Assembly (NCBI GenBank): GCA_964503335.1
Contig: CAZCZZ010000079.1
Span: forward strand, 1 to 13,928
From: CAZCZZ01 sp964503335
GTDB lineage: Bacteria > Verrucomicrobiota > Kiritimatiellia > CAIVKH01
DNA length: 13,928 nt
Direction of reading: 5' to 3'
Notes under the pieces: model-generated
The model's database searches: none
Seen by the model: the letters and a program-made list of their open reading frames with translations, nothing else
Told to the model about the DNA's origin: nothing
Program-made: the position numbers and the translations under genes
Shown: positions 1 to 5,496 of the stretch, piece by piece
Layout of the letters: every line of letters begins with the position of its first letter
Position numbering within the stretch: the stretch's first letter is position 1

Positions 1-1
1 C

Positions 2-130
2 AAGCAGGGCCTTCTCCAGAACCATCGCGAGGTGGAGATCGAGAGCCGGACCGATTTGTTCGACCACATCGATTTGCATCTGAGAAGCAAACAATCTGGA
101 TGGTTGCGAAGACGGCATGGTATGATGTGA
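2..130 (+). CDS. C-terminal end of an unidentified protein (partial)
   Basis: An open frame runs in from the left edge and stops at TGA 128-130, giving 42 residues that end in SGWLRRRHGMM. In the first 27 codons about 22 third positions are G or C, which is typical of real genes in this window. After about position 82 the third positions turn AT-rich, so the very end may be a junction with imported DNA. I do not recognise the protein. The competing reading is a minus-strand gene starting with ATG at 118-116 and running off the left edge (MPSSQPSRLFASQMQIDVVE...). It has only about 55 percent GC3 and no visible ribosome-binding site, so I prefer the plus strand, but not strongly. If real, the gene ends 45 bp before the methyltransferase and could be cotranscribed with it. 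Confidence 0.35.
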   Translation, partial: KQGLLQNHREVEIESRTDLFDHIDLHLRSKQSGWLRRRHGMM

Positions 131-175
131 CAATTCGATCAAGTCGCACAACTTTGAGTACTGGAGATGTTATAG

Positions 176-1513
176 ATGACGCTTCTTGAGGAACGACTTG
201 TGGCGAAACCCGCAAAAGAACAGGAAAACGACAATACTCTGCAAATTGCGGATGTCGCGTTCCATGGTTGGTACAGGTTTGTGCTTTCTTTCCCTCCGCA
301 TCTCGTGAGGAGGTATCTGGATACGTTCGATCTTGGGCCAGACGATGTGGTTCTAGATCCCTTTTGCGGTACAGGCACTACACTGGTTGAGTGCAAGAAG
401 CGCGGTGTTCCGAGCATCGGCGTTGAGCCTCATCCACTGGCATGTCTTGCATCAAGCGTTAAGACAAACTGGATTCTGGATGCATCTATCCTGAAATCAG
501 CATTGGATAAGATTCTACGGCGAGCAAAGAGAGCGACCGCTGCCGCAGGCCTGGATGCTGAGAGTTTTATTGCTGATATGGTGCGGGATCAGCATCAACT
601 GCCTTGGGGAATCAGCGAAGACCAGGTCAAGCTCTTGCCTGAGGGATTCGTAAGTCCGAAGCCCTTGGCGCGACTACTCATCTTGCGAGATGCGATCTGT
701 GGATGTCTGGATGCCCAATCTCCTGATGTCCGCGACTTCTTCCTGCTTGCGTTTTGTCATGCAGTCGCGAACGGAGCTGGGAACTTTGCGTTCGGACCGG
801 AGATCTACAGGACAAAAGCCAAGGATGATTACGATGTGCTTGGGCATTTCGCGCTGCAGGCTCGGAGCATGATGGACGATTTGGGTTCTTCACTTGCAAT
901 ACGGCGATCATCAACTTTGAGCAGGCTGGTTGTCGGCGATGCTAGGATACTCGACGGAGTGTCTGATGGGAGTTGCAGAGCCGTCATCACTTCGCCGCCC
1001 TATCCAAATGAGAAGGACTATACACGGATTACCCGTGTCGAAACTGTATTGTTGGGCTTAATCACAAACCGAAAAGAGCTGCGCAACTTAAAGCAATCCC
1101 TGCTTCGAAGTAACACGAGGAATGTTTTTGTCAATGATGACGACGGCTCGTTGATCAAGGGTAACGCCAACATCAATCGCATTTGTGAGCAGATTGAGGC
1201 GCGACGCAAAGAACTCGGGAAGACTTCCGGTTTCGAGAAGCTATATCACAAGGTTGTTGCACACTACTTTGGCGGTATGGCCCGTCACTTTGACGCGCTC
1301 CGTCGAAAGCTTGTGCCGGGTTCCAAATGCGCATACGTGGTGGGTGACCAGCTTTCATTTCTTCGAGTACCCATTCCGACGGCCGTGCTTCTTGGCGAGG
1401 TGGCCGAGGAATATGGCTTTCGAGTCGTGGGCTGCGACCTTTGGCGAACGCGTCTCGGCACAAAGAGTGGAACTCGTGTTCGCGAAGAGGTCTTGATACT
1501 GGAGCGGATATGA
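176..1513 (+). CDS. Site-specific DNA methyltransferase of a restriction-modification system (SPPY type)
   Basis: 445 residues. It transfers a methyl group from S-adenosylmethionine to an exocyclic amino group of a DNA base, protecting host DNA from the partner nuclease encoded next to it. Motif I (AdoMet binding) is DPFCGTGTT at residues 61-69, followed by an acidic strand IGVEPHP at 81-87. The catalytic motif IV is TSPPY at 272-276; the S-P-P-Y form is most often seen in N4-cytosine enzymes, though N6-adenine activity is not excluded. Motif I precedes motif IV, with about 200 residues between them that may hold the target-recognition region, so this is the alpha-like order rather than the beta order. 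The N-terminal FHGWYRFVLSFPPHLV (29-44) also fits this group of methylases. The start is supported by GGAG at 163-166, nine bases before the ATG. The stop overlaps the nuclease start by 4 bp (ATGA). Codon third positions are less GC-rich than in the housekeeping genes, suggesting horizontal acquisition. Confidence 0.88.
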   Translation: MTLLEERLVAKPAKEQENDNTLQIADVAFHGWYRFVLSFPPHLVRRYLDTFDLGPDDVVLDPFCGTGTTLVECKKRGVPSIGVEPHPLACLASSVKTNWILDASILKSALDKILRRAKRATAAAGLDAESFIADMVRDQHQLPWGISEDQVKLLPEGFVSPKPLARLLILRDAICGCLDAQSPDVRDFFLLAFCHAVANGAGNFAFGPEIYRTKAKDDYDVLGHFALQARSMMDDLGSSLAIRRSSTLSRLVVGDARILDGVSDGSCRAVITSPPYPNEKDYTRITRVETVLLGLITNRKELRNLKQSLLRSNTRNVFVNDDDGSLIKGNANINRICEQIEARRKELGKTSGFEKLYHKVVAHYFGGMARHFDALRRKLVPGSKCAYVVGDQLSFLRVPIPTAVLLGEVAEEYGFRVVGCDLWRTRLGTKSGTRVREEVLILERI

Positions 1514-2298
1514 AGTCGGAGTCCCAGCCTGCGAATGCCTATGACAAAGTGATTCTTTCCGTTTTCCGCAAGTACTGGCGAAAGGGCGCCGATGAGGCGT
1601 GCTTTACCAAGGATGACCTGATTGATGCGGCGACGGAGCACAAGCTCCGCGTGAAGAACGTTGCGGACATTCTCTATACATATCGCTCCCGTCGCAAGTT
1701 GCCAGCGGAGATGCGAGCCAGGGGACATTGGCTCATAGAGGCTCGCGGTTCTGGGATGTATGCGTTCGTCTTGATGCCTCATTCGCCAATTGTCTCGATA
1801 CCGCACCATATCAAGGCGTACCCGATTCCTTATGCAGTGCCGGATATCGTCGCGAGCAATATCGCAACAGACGAGCAGGGACTTCTGACAATTGTCAGAT
1901 ACAACCGACTTCTCGACGTATTCACAGGGCTGGCTTGCTTCCATCTGCAATCTCATATTCGTACCCAAATCGCCGGACATGGGCAGGTGGAGATCGACGA
2001 TCTCTACGTTGGTGTAGATAAGGATGGCCGCGGATACGTGCTTCCTATCGAAGCGAAGGACAAGGGCGAGTATTTAGGTATCGACAAAGCCGTTGCGCTA
2101 ACTCTTTTCGCCAAGTGCCGATATCCGAAACTGATTTGCAGGCCCCTTGCGGTCGTGCGCGAGCAGGTAGATCAGTTTGTCTTCGTCGAGTTTGATCCCT
2201 CACAAGTGCTGCGAAAAGTTGAAGTTCGGGACATGCGAAGGTACCTCCTTGTTCGCGACAAGTCGCGTGCGGGTGGGTCAAGAAGTCCTGAGAAGTAG
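1510..2298 (+). CDS. Type II-like restriction endonuclease, PD-(D/E)XK fold
   Basis: 262 residues. It is expected to cut unmethylated DNA at the site protected by the upstream methyltransferase. I chose the ATG at 1510 because it overlaps the methylase stop (ATGA) and follows GGAGCGG at 1501-1507; an in-frame start at 1441 would lie inside the methylase gene. The active site is recognisable: acidic residues in QVEIDDLYVG (E161, D163, D164), a short hairpin, then the E-x-K core IEAKDK (E181, K183). The first 90 residues (an FTKDDLIDAA-like helical segment followed by basic RSRRKLPAEMRARGHW) look like a DNA-binding winged-helix region, which is inference. The QSHIRTQIAGHGQVEIDDLYVGVD block resembles, from memory, nucleases that commonly accompany SPPY methylases of this type. 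The recognition sequence cannot be read from the protein. The C-terminus after LLVRD is basic and probably disordered. Its low GC3 matches the methylase. Confidence 0.82.
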   Translation: MKSESQPANAYDKVILSVFRKYWRKGADEACFTKDDLIDAATEHKLRVKNVADILYTYRSRRKLPAEMRARGHWLIEARGSGMYAFVLMPHSPIVSIPHHIKAYPIPYAVPDIVASNIATDEQGLLTIVRYNRLLDVFTGLACFHLQSHIRTQIAGHGQVEIDDLYVGVDKDGRGYVLPIEAKDKGEYLGIDKAVALTLFAKCRYPKLICRPLAVVREQVDQFVFVEFDPSQVLRKVEVRDMRRYLLVRDKSRAGGSRSPEK

Positions 2299-2357
2299 TG
2301 ATCAACTTATTTCTTGCGTTAGGCGTTCACGTCGCGATCGAGCGCGCTGATGAATTC

Positions 2358-2864
2358 ATGAAAACGTCATGTCGAGGTTGGCCCTCCACTTTGTTGCCTT
2401 GGGTGGTGGCGGAGAGTGTTTGCCAGGAGGTGATGGCGTTTCTGGATGTTACGTTGCCGAAGCGGTATGCGCGTTGGTTGACGGCGAAGGCGGAGATCTG
2501 TTTCCAGCGGAATGTGCGGTTCCGGAAGAAGATGATGGGGACGGGGAATGCTGGCCGGGACGATTTGCGGATGTATATGCGTCACTGGTTGTCATCCCTG
2601 TTGCACGAAGAGCGCCCGGACCTGTGGTACGCGCTGCCCGGGTCCTTCGACTTGGGACACCGTCTGCCTGAGGGCCAGCACCCGCGCCAGAACCGTCGCC
2701 AGCATGGTGCCCTTCCGAAGTCACGCCGCTGGAACCCGTCGCGCGCTCTTTCGAATACGCGCTGGCAGTTTCTGGAGAAGCGACCCGCCGTCCCGCGCAA
2801 GGCGTCCGCTCGGTCCGACACCCCCTTGCCCTACGAAGCCGTTCACGAGTATCCGATTTGCTGA
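2358..2864 (+). pseudogene. Small hypothetical gene, probably decayed at its 3' end
   Basis: This open frame begins 60 bp after the nuclease gene. The stretch from about 2410 to 2672 has strong coding character: nearly every third position is G or C. It reads as a compact basic, helical protein with KRYARWLTAKAEICFQR, RKKMMGTGNAGRDDL and MRHWLSSLLHEERPDLW, ending near SFDLGHRLPEG. I have a vague impression of short conserved hypothetical proteins of this kind but cannot name a family. After about 2672 the frame becomes rich in Arg, Pro and Ser with no evident structure, and a TGA lies one frame away at 2669-2671, so a 1-base change probably extended the original stop. No convincing ribosome-binding site precedes the ATG at 2358; an internal ATG at 2433 is an alternative start, and the frame is open back to a GTG at 2298. 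Its GC content matches the host genes rather than the restriction-modification pair. Function unknown. Confidence 0.4.
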
Positions 2865-2877
2865 CCCGACACGTCGC

Positions 2878-2930
2878 GGCGCTCCGTGCTCCATTTCACG
2901 CCTGACCCCGGCTGTGGAGCACCGAGCTCC
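2878..2930. repeat. Inverted repeat, 16-bp arms
   Basis: The left arm 2878-2893 (GGCGCTCCGTGCTCCA) pairs with the right arm 2915-2930 (TGGAGCACCGAGCTCC), with two mismatches and an inner perfect 8 bp. The spacer is 21 nt. It lies in the gene-poor stretch after the decayed ORF and has no T-run on either side, so a terminator role is not evident. It could be a dispersed extragenic palindrome. Confidence 0.6.
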
Positions 2931-2966
2931 CGCGAGGTGGATCACGAACAGAGCGGAGTCGGAGTG

Positions 2967-3074
2967 TTTAACCACGAATGGACACGAATAGACACCAATG
3001 GGGCGGAAGCCGCGTGGGGTCACGCGGCCTACAAACTCCTGATTCGTGTGAATTCGTGTTTATTCGTGGTTAAA
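2967..3074. repeat. Composite palindromic element: decamer-repeat arms around a GC-rich hairpin
   Basis: The left arm 2967-2999 consists of roughly three 10-bp units of the type ACACGAATNG. It is mirrored by the right arm 3042-3074, with about five mismatches in 33 bp; the outermost 13 bp (TTTAACCACGAAT and its complement at 3062-3074) are perfect. The 42-bp centre contains a perfect 8-bp stem, GCCGCGTG 3009-3016 and CACGCGGC 3021-3028, with loop GGGT. The element ends 11 bp before the trmB stop codon, so in RNA it could also act as a 3'-end hairpin for the minus-strand trmB transcript. I recall similar ACACGAAT-type intergenic palindromes in PVC-group genomes, but that is memory and not a search. 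Confidence 0.75.
3009..3033 (-). repeat. 25-bp dispersed palindrome-bearing repeat, copy 1
   Basis: This 25-bp sequence is identical, in reverse complement, to 5414-5438. It comprises an 8-bp stem with a 4-nt loop plus a flanking TGTAG tag that gives it direction. This copy sits at the centre of the 2967-3074 element. Confidence 0.8.
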
Positions 3075-3085
3075 GATCCGAATCG

Positions 3086-3685
3086 TTATATCCGGCGGAA
3101 GGAGCAGCGGCCGATGGGGCCTTTGTCGAGGTACCAGAGTTCGAAGTCGGTTTGTTCTTCGGGGGAGGCGATGAAGGGGGGGATTTCTTCGAAGCGGGGG
3201 TCTTTTCGCATGATGTCGGCGATGGCGTCGAAGTAGGCGATGTGGTCGGTCTGGATGTGGGTCACGCCGCCCGGTTGGAGCGTGCGGTGCAGGGCGTCGA
3301 CGAAGCGCGGGTTGAAGAGGCGGTGGGCGGCGTGTTTGTTTTTCGGCCAGGGGTCCGGATGGAAGATGTAGTAGGTCCGGATGCTCTCCGGCGGCATGAG
3401 ATACGCCACGGCGTAGTAGGCTTCGACGCGCAGCAGCCGGATGTTTGAGAGGCCCTGGCGGCGCGCTTTATTGTCCACCTTGCGGATGCGCCGGAGCATC
3501 CGGTCGATCCCGAGAAACTCCACGTCCGGATGTGCCTTCGCCCGCGCGAGCAGGAAGCGGCCCTTGCCACTGCCGAGATCCACTTCGATGGGGAGTCCCG
3601 GACGAAAATGTTCCGCCAGGGACATCGGCCCAAGCCAATCCTCTGGCCAGATGCGGAGGGAAGAGGGGAGGGAAGAATGGTTCAT
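3086..3685 (-). CDS. trmB: tRNA (guanine-N7-)-methyltransferase TrmB
   Basis: 199 residues, cytoplasmic. TrmB uses S-adenosylmethionine to make 7-methylguanosine at position 46 in the variable loop of tRNAs. The protein shows the AdoMet motif VDLGSGKGRFLLARA, the acidic strand FLGIDR, the family signature IFHPDPWPKNKHAAHRL (the usual form is FPDPWPKKRHxxRR), the LQPGGVTHIQTDHIAYF segment, and near the C-terminus EQTDFELWYLDKG in place of the usual TxFE motif. The length is slightly short but complete. The start at 3685 (MNHSSLPSS) is preferred because everything upstream is repeat DNA. No Shine-Dalgarno sequence is visible, since the upstream bases belong to the CAACCNT array and the ATG itself overlaps that repeat. 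It lies 73 bp downstream of the SGNH hydrolase gene on the same strand, so readthrough from that gene is possible. Confidence 0.93.
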   Translation of the reverse strand: MNHSSLPSSLRIWPEDWLGPMSLAEHFRPGLPIEVDLGSGKGRFLLARAKAHPDVEFLGIDRMLRRIRKVDNKARRQGLSNIRLLRVEAYYAVAYLMPPESIRTYYIFHPDPWPKNKHAAHRLFNPRFVDALHRTLQPGGVTHIQTDHIAYFDAIADIMRKDPRFEEIPPFIASPEEQTDFELWYLDKGPIGRCSFRRI

Positions 3686-3755
3686 GGTTGATGGTTGGAT
3701 GGTTGGGGTTTGCGATCCTTCAACCTTCAACCATCAACCCTCAACCCTCAACCAT
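3684..3755. repeat. Inverted heptamer array (CAACCNT) overlapping the trmB start
   Basis: Five direct tandem heptamers of the form CAACC(A/T/C)T occupy 3721-3755. The complementary unit ATGGTTG occurs three times at 3684-3690, 3691-3697 and 3699-3705. The two halves face each other across about 15 bp and can form a long stem. The trmB ATG (minus strand, 3685-3683) uses bases of the outermost unit. The minus strand of the longer half reads as repeated GGTTGA/GGGTTGA, so it also has weak two-tier G-quadruplex potential (inference). Confidence 0.8.
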
Positions 3756-3758
3756 TTC

Positions 3759-5291
3759 TTAGTAGTACAGTCCCGCCATGGTCCCCGCTTCGAGGCCCTG
3801 CAGCCATGTATCGCGGACGATGCGGTAGCCGGCGTCGTTCGGGTGGTTGGCGGTTTCCTGGTCCATCAAGGCGCTCTGCCAGTTGGGCTGGGACGTGATG
3901 GCGCGCCAGTTGTCGACGTAGAGGATGCCGTAGGCTGCGGCGATGCCGGGGATGCGGGGGTTGAACTGCTCGATCAGGCGTTCCTGTGCGGTGCGATCGC
4001 GGTACGCACTTTTGATGACAGGCGGGATTGTCGAAATGATGCAGCTCGAACCGGCTTGAAGCGCCGAGGCGACCATCGCGCGAAGGTTCTGCTCGATCGT
4101 GCTGAAGGGCACGTTGAAGAACGTGTCATTGGTGCCTTCCATAAGAAGGGTCATGTCCGGCTTGTAGCTGTTCAGCAGGGACAGTAGGCGGTTGCGGCCG
4201 TCCTTCGTCTGCTCGCCCGGGTTGCCGCCGTTGATCGTGACGCAGTGGCCTCCGAAGAGGGGTTCGAAGCGTCGCTCCAGCAGCATGGGGTATCCAGTCT
4301 CGGGGCCGTCGCTGCTGCTGTCCGAGCCGTAGGTGATGCTGTCGCCCATCGCGAGGATGATGAGGTTCTGGATGCCGCCGTCGCGGAAGGCCGGAAGATG
4401 CGCCGCCTTGTTCCAGCCCCAGTTTTGCTTGCGGAAGGTTTGGCTCTGGCTGTTGAAGATATACCAGTCGCCCAACTGGCGGTGATACACGGAGAGATCA
4501 GCGGTTCCGTCGCCATCAAAGTCGCCCACGGCGGGACGCGCCGCAAGCCAGCCCCAGTTCACGATCTTCTGGCCGAGTCCGCCGCTATAGAGGATGTACC
4601 AGTTGCCACTGGCGGGATGATAGACGGCGATATCCGTCTTGCCGTCGCCGTTGTAGTCCGCCGGCACGGGACGCGCCTGCGACCAGCCCCACTGGATCGT
4701 CTGCACCTGCGCGTCGGAGCTGCGGGTGATGAACCAATTGCCGGAGCGGCGGTGGTAGACGCACAGATCCGTGCGACCGTCGCCGTCATAGTCACCCGGG
4801 CAGGCGCGGGTTTCGGTCCAGCCCCAGCTCAGCGTGCCGACGGAGTTGTTCGAGCTGTAGCGGATCTGCCAGACGCCGGGGCGGCTGTAGAGCGCGAGAT
4901 CGTCCCTGCCGTCCCCGTCGTAATCGCCGACGACCGGCCGCGCCTCGGCGCGGTTGAAGTTGACGTTCACGGTGCTGTTGTTGCTGGAGAAGCGGATCGT
5001 CCAATTGCCGGTCTGGCGCTGGAAGACGGCGAAATCGTTCTTGCCGTCCCCGTCGAAATCACCCAGCACGGGCCGCTGCTCGCTGCTGCCGAAGTTGAGC
5101 TGCGTCAGGCCGCCGTCGGTGCTGCGCGCGATGTACCATGTGCCGCCGTCGGCATAGTACACGGCGATGTCCGTTTTCCCGTCGCCGTCATAATCCCCCT
5201 CAGCCGCCAGGGCCGTTGTTGCGCCGAAGGATGCGACAGCCAGACTGAGACAGACGCCGAGAAACCAAGCGTTCGAATACCGCGTAATCAT
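3759..5291 (-). CDS. Secreted SGNH/GDSL-family hydrolase with six FG-GAP calcium repeats
   Basis: 510 residues. The start at 5291 is chosen over an upstream ATG at 5333 because it is preceded by AAGGAACAGGA and begins a classical signal peptide (MITRYSNAW, hydrophobic core FLGVCLSLAVASFGATTALA, cleavage near residue 29-30). Residues 32-300 hold six repeats of about 45 residues, each with a DxDGDGxxD or DxNGDGxxD calcium loop (near 33, 78, 123, 167, 212, 257) followed by a WxI/WYI strand; this is the FG-GAP/VCBS beta-propeller type. The catalytic domain (308-510) has block I MGDSITYG (nucleophile S318), block II NGGNPG (G356), block III GTND (N388) and block V NHPNDAGY (H483). The usual Asp three residues before that His is Thr here; E479 or D477 may substitute. 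Likely an exported esterase or carbohydrate deacetylase; substrate unknown. A promoter candidate lies directly upstream. Confidence 0.88.
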   Translation of the reverse strand: MITRYSNAWFLGVCLSLAVASFGATTALAAEGDYDGDGKTDIAVYYADGGTWYIARSTDGGLTQLNFGSSEQRPVLGDFDGDGKNDFAVFQRQTGNWTIRFSSNNSTVNVNFNRAEARPVVGDYDGDGRDDLALYSRPGVWQIRYSSNNSVGTLSWGWTETRACPGDYDGDGRTDLCVYHRRSGNWFITRSSDAQVQTIQWGWSQARPVPADYNGDGKTDIAVYHPASGNWYILYSGGLGQKIVNWGWLAARPAVGDFDGDGTADLSVYHRQLGDWYIFNSQSQTFRKQNWGWNKAAHLPAFRDGGIQNLIILAMGDSITYGSDSSSDGPETGYPMLLERRFEPLFGGHCVTINGGNPGEQTKDGRNRLLSLLNSYKPDMTLLMEGTNDTFFNVPFSTIEQNLRAMVASALQAGSSCIISTIPPVIKSAYRDRTAQERLIEQFNPRIPGIAAAYGILYVDNWRAITSQPNWQSALMDQETANHPNDAGYRIVRDTWLQGLEAGTMAGLYY

Positions 5292-5325
5292 GTGTGATCC
5301 TGTTCCTTGATAAACCAAAGGGGAC

Positions 5326-5354
5326 AGTATCACAAATCACGGCATTTATCTCAA
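5326..5354 (-). promoter_or_regulatory. Candidate sigma-70 promoter for the SGNH hydrolase gene
   Basis: On the minus strand a -35 box TTGAGA (5354-5349, 5 of 6 to consensus) is separated by 17 bp from a -10 box GATACT (5331-5326, 4 of 6). Transcription would begin near 5318-5320, leaving a leader of roughly 27-30 nt before the ATG at 5291. The spacing is optimal, but the consensus for this phylum is assumed. Confidence 0.45.
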
Positions 5355-5376
5355 GCATGCTCTCCGGCAGGCCCGC

Positions 5377-5396
5377 GCCGGGTCAGGTGACCCGGC
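5377..5396. repeat. Perfect 9-bp palindrome in the divergent intergenic region
   Basis: GCCGGGTCA (5377-5385) and TGACCCGGC (5388-5396) are exact complements around GG. In practice this forms an 8-bp stem with a 4-nt loop. It is followed by a second small palindrome centred on ACCCGGGT (5398-5415) and then by the 25-bp repeat copy at 5414-5438, so three palindromes lie in a row between the divergent gene starts. It has no adjoining T-run. Part of it resembles the spacer of the 2878-2930 inverted repeat. Confidence 0.6.
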
Positions 5397-5413
5397 CCAC
5401 AATACCCGGGTTG

Positions 5414-5438
5414 TGTAGGCCGCGTGACCCCACGCGGC
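5414..5438 (+). repeat. 25-bp dispersed palindrome-bearing repeat, copy 2
   Basis: Exact reverse complement of 3009-3033, including the TGTAG tag and the 8-bp stem GCCGCGTG/CACGCGGC (5419-5426 and 5431-5438). It lies about 60 bp before the start of the unknown gene at 5497, in a region that should also carry that operon's promoter. Confidence 0.8.
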
Positions 5439-5496
5439 GTTTGGGTCGGTCTATCCTCCTCTTGCCAAGTCTATTGTGCAGGTGGAGTATTTGCGT

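Noticed and set aside
121..126. TATGAT as a -10 box for the methyltransferase
   Set aside because: No acceptable -35 box lies 16-18 bp upstream, and the bases also form the end of the preceding open frame.
1441..1509. Upstream start for the nuclease at 1441
   Set aside because: It would lie deep inside the methylase gene with no ribosome-binding site. The ATGA overlap at 1510 with GGAG just upstream is a much better start.
1285..1980. 231-residue minus-strand frame across the methylase-nuclease junction
   Set aside because: It is antisense to two motif-bearing genes and has no family features of its own.
3684..3755. CRISPR-like array
   Set aside because: The units are only 7 bp and tandem without spacers, and half of them are inverted. 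No cas genes are present.
4245..5297. 350-residue open frame on the plus strand
   Set aside because: It is antisense to the FG-GAP hydrolase. Its Ala/Val/Asp-rich repetitive sequence is simply the reverse reading of the DxDGDG repeats, and the minus-strand product has clear domains and a signal peptide.
3009..5438. Composite transposon with 25-bp terminal inverted repeats
   Set aside because: The enclosed genes are trmB and an exported hydrolase with no transposase. The repeat is itself palindromic and looks like a dispersed extragenic element, and no target-site duplication is evident.
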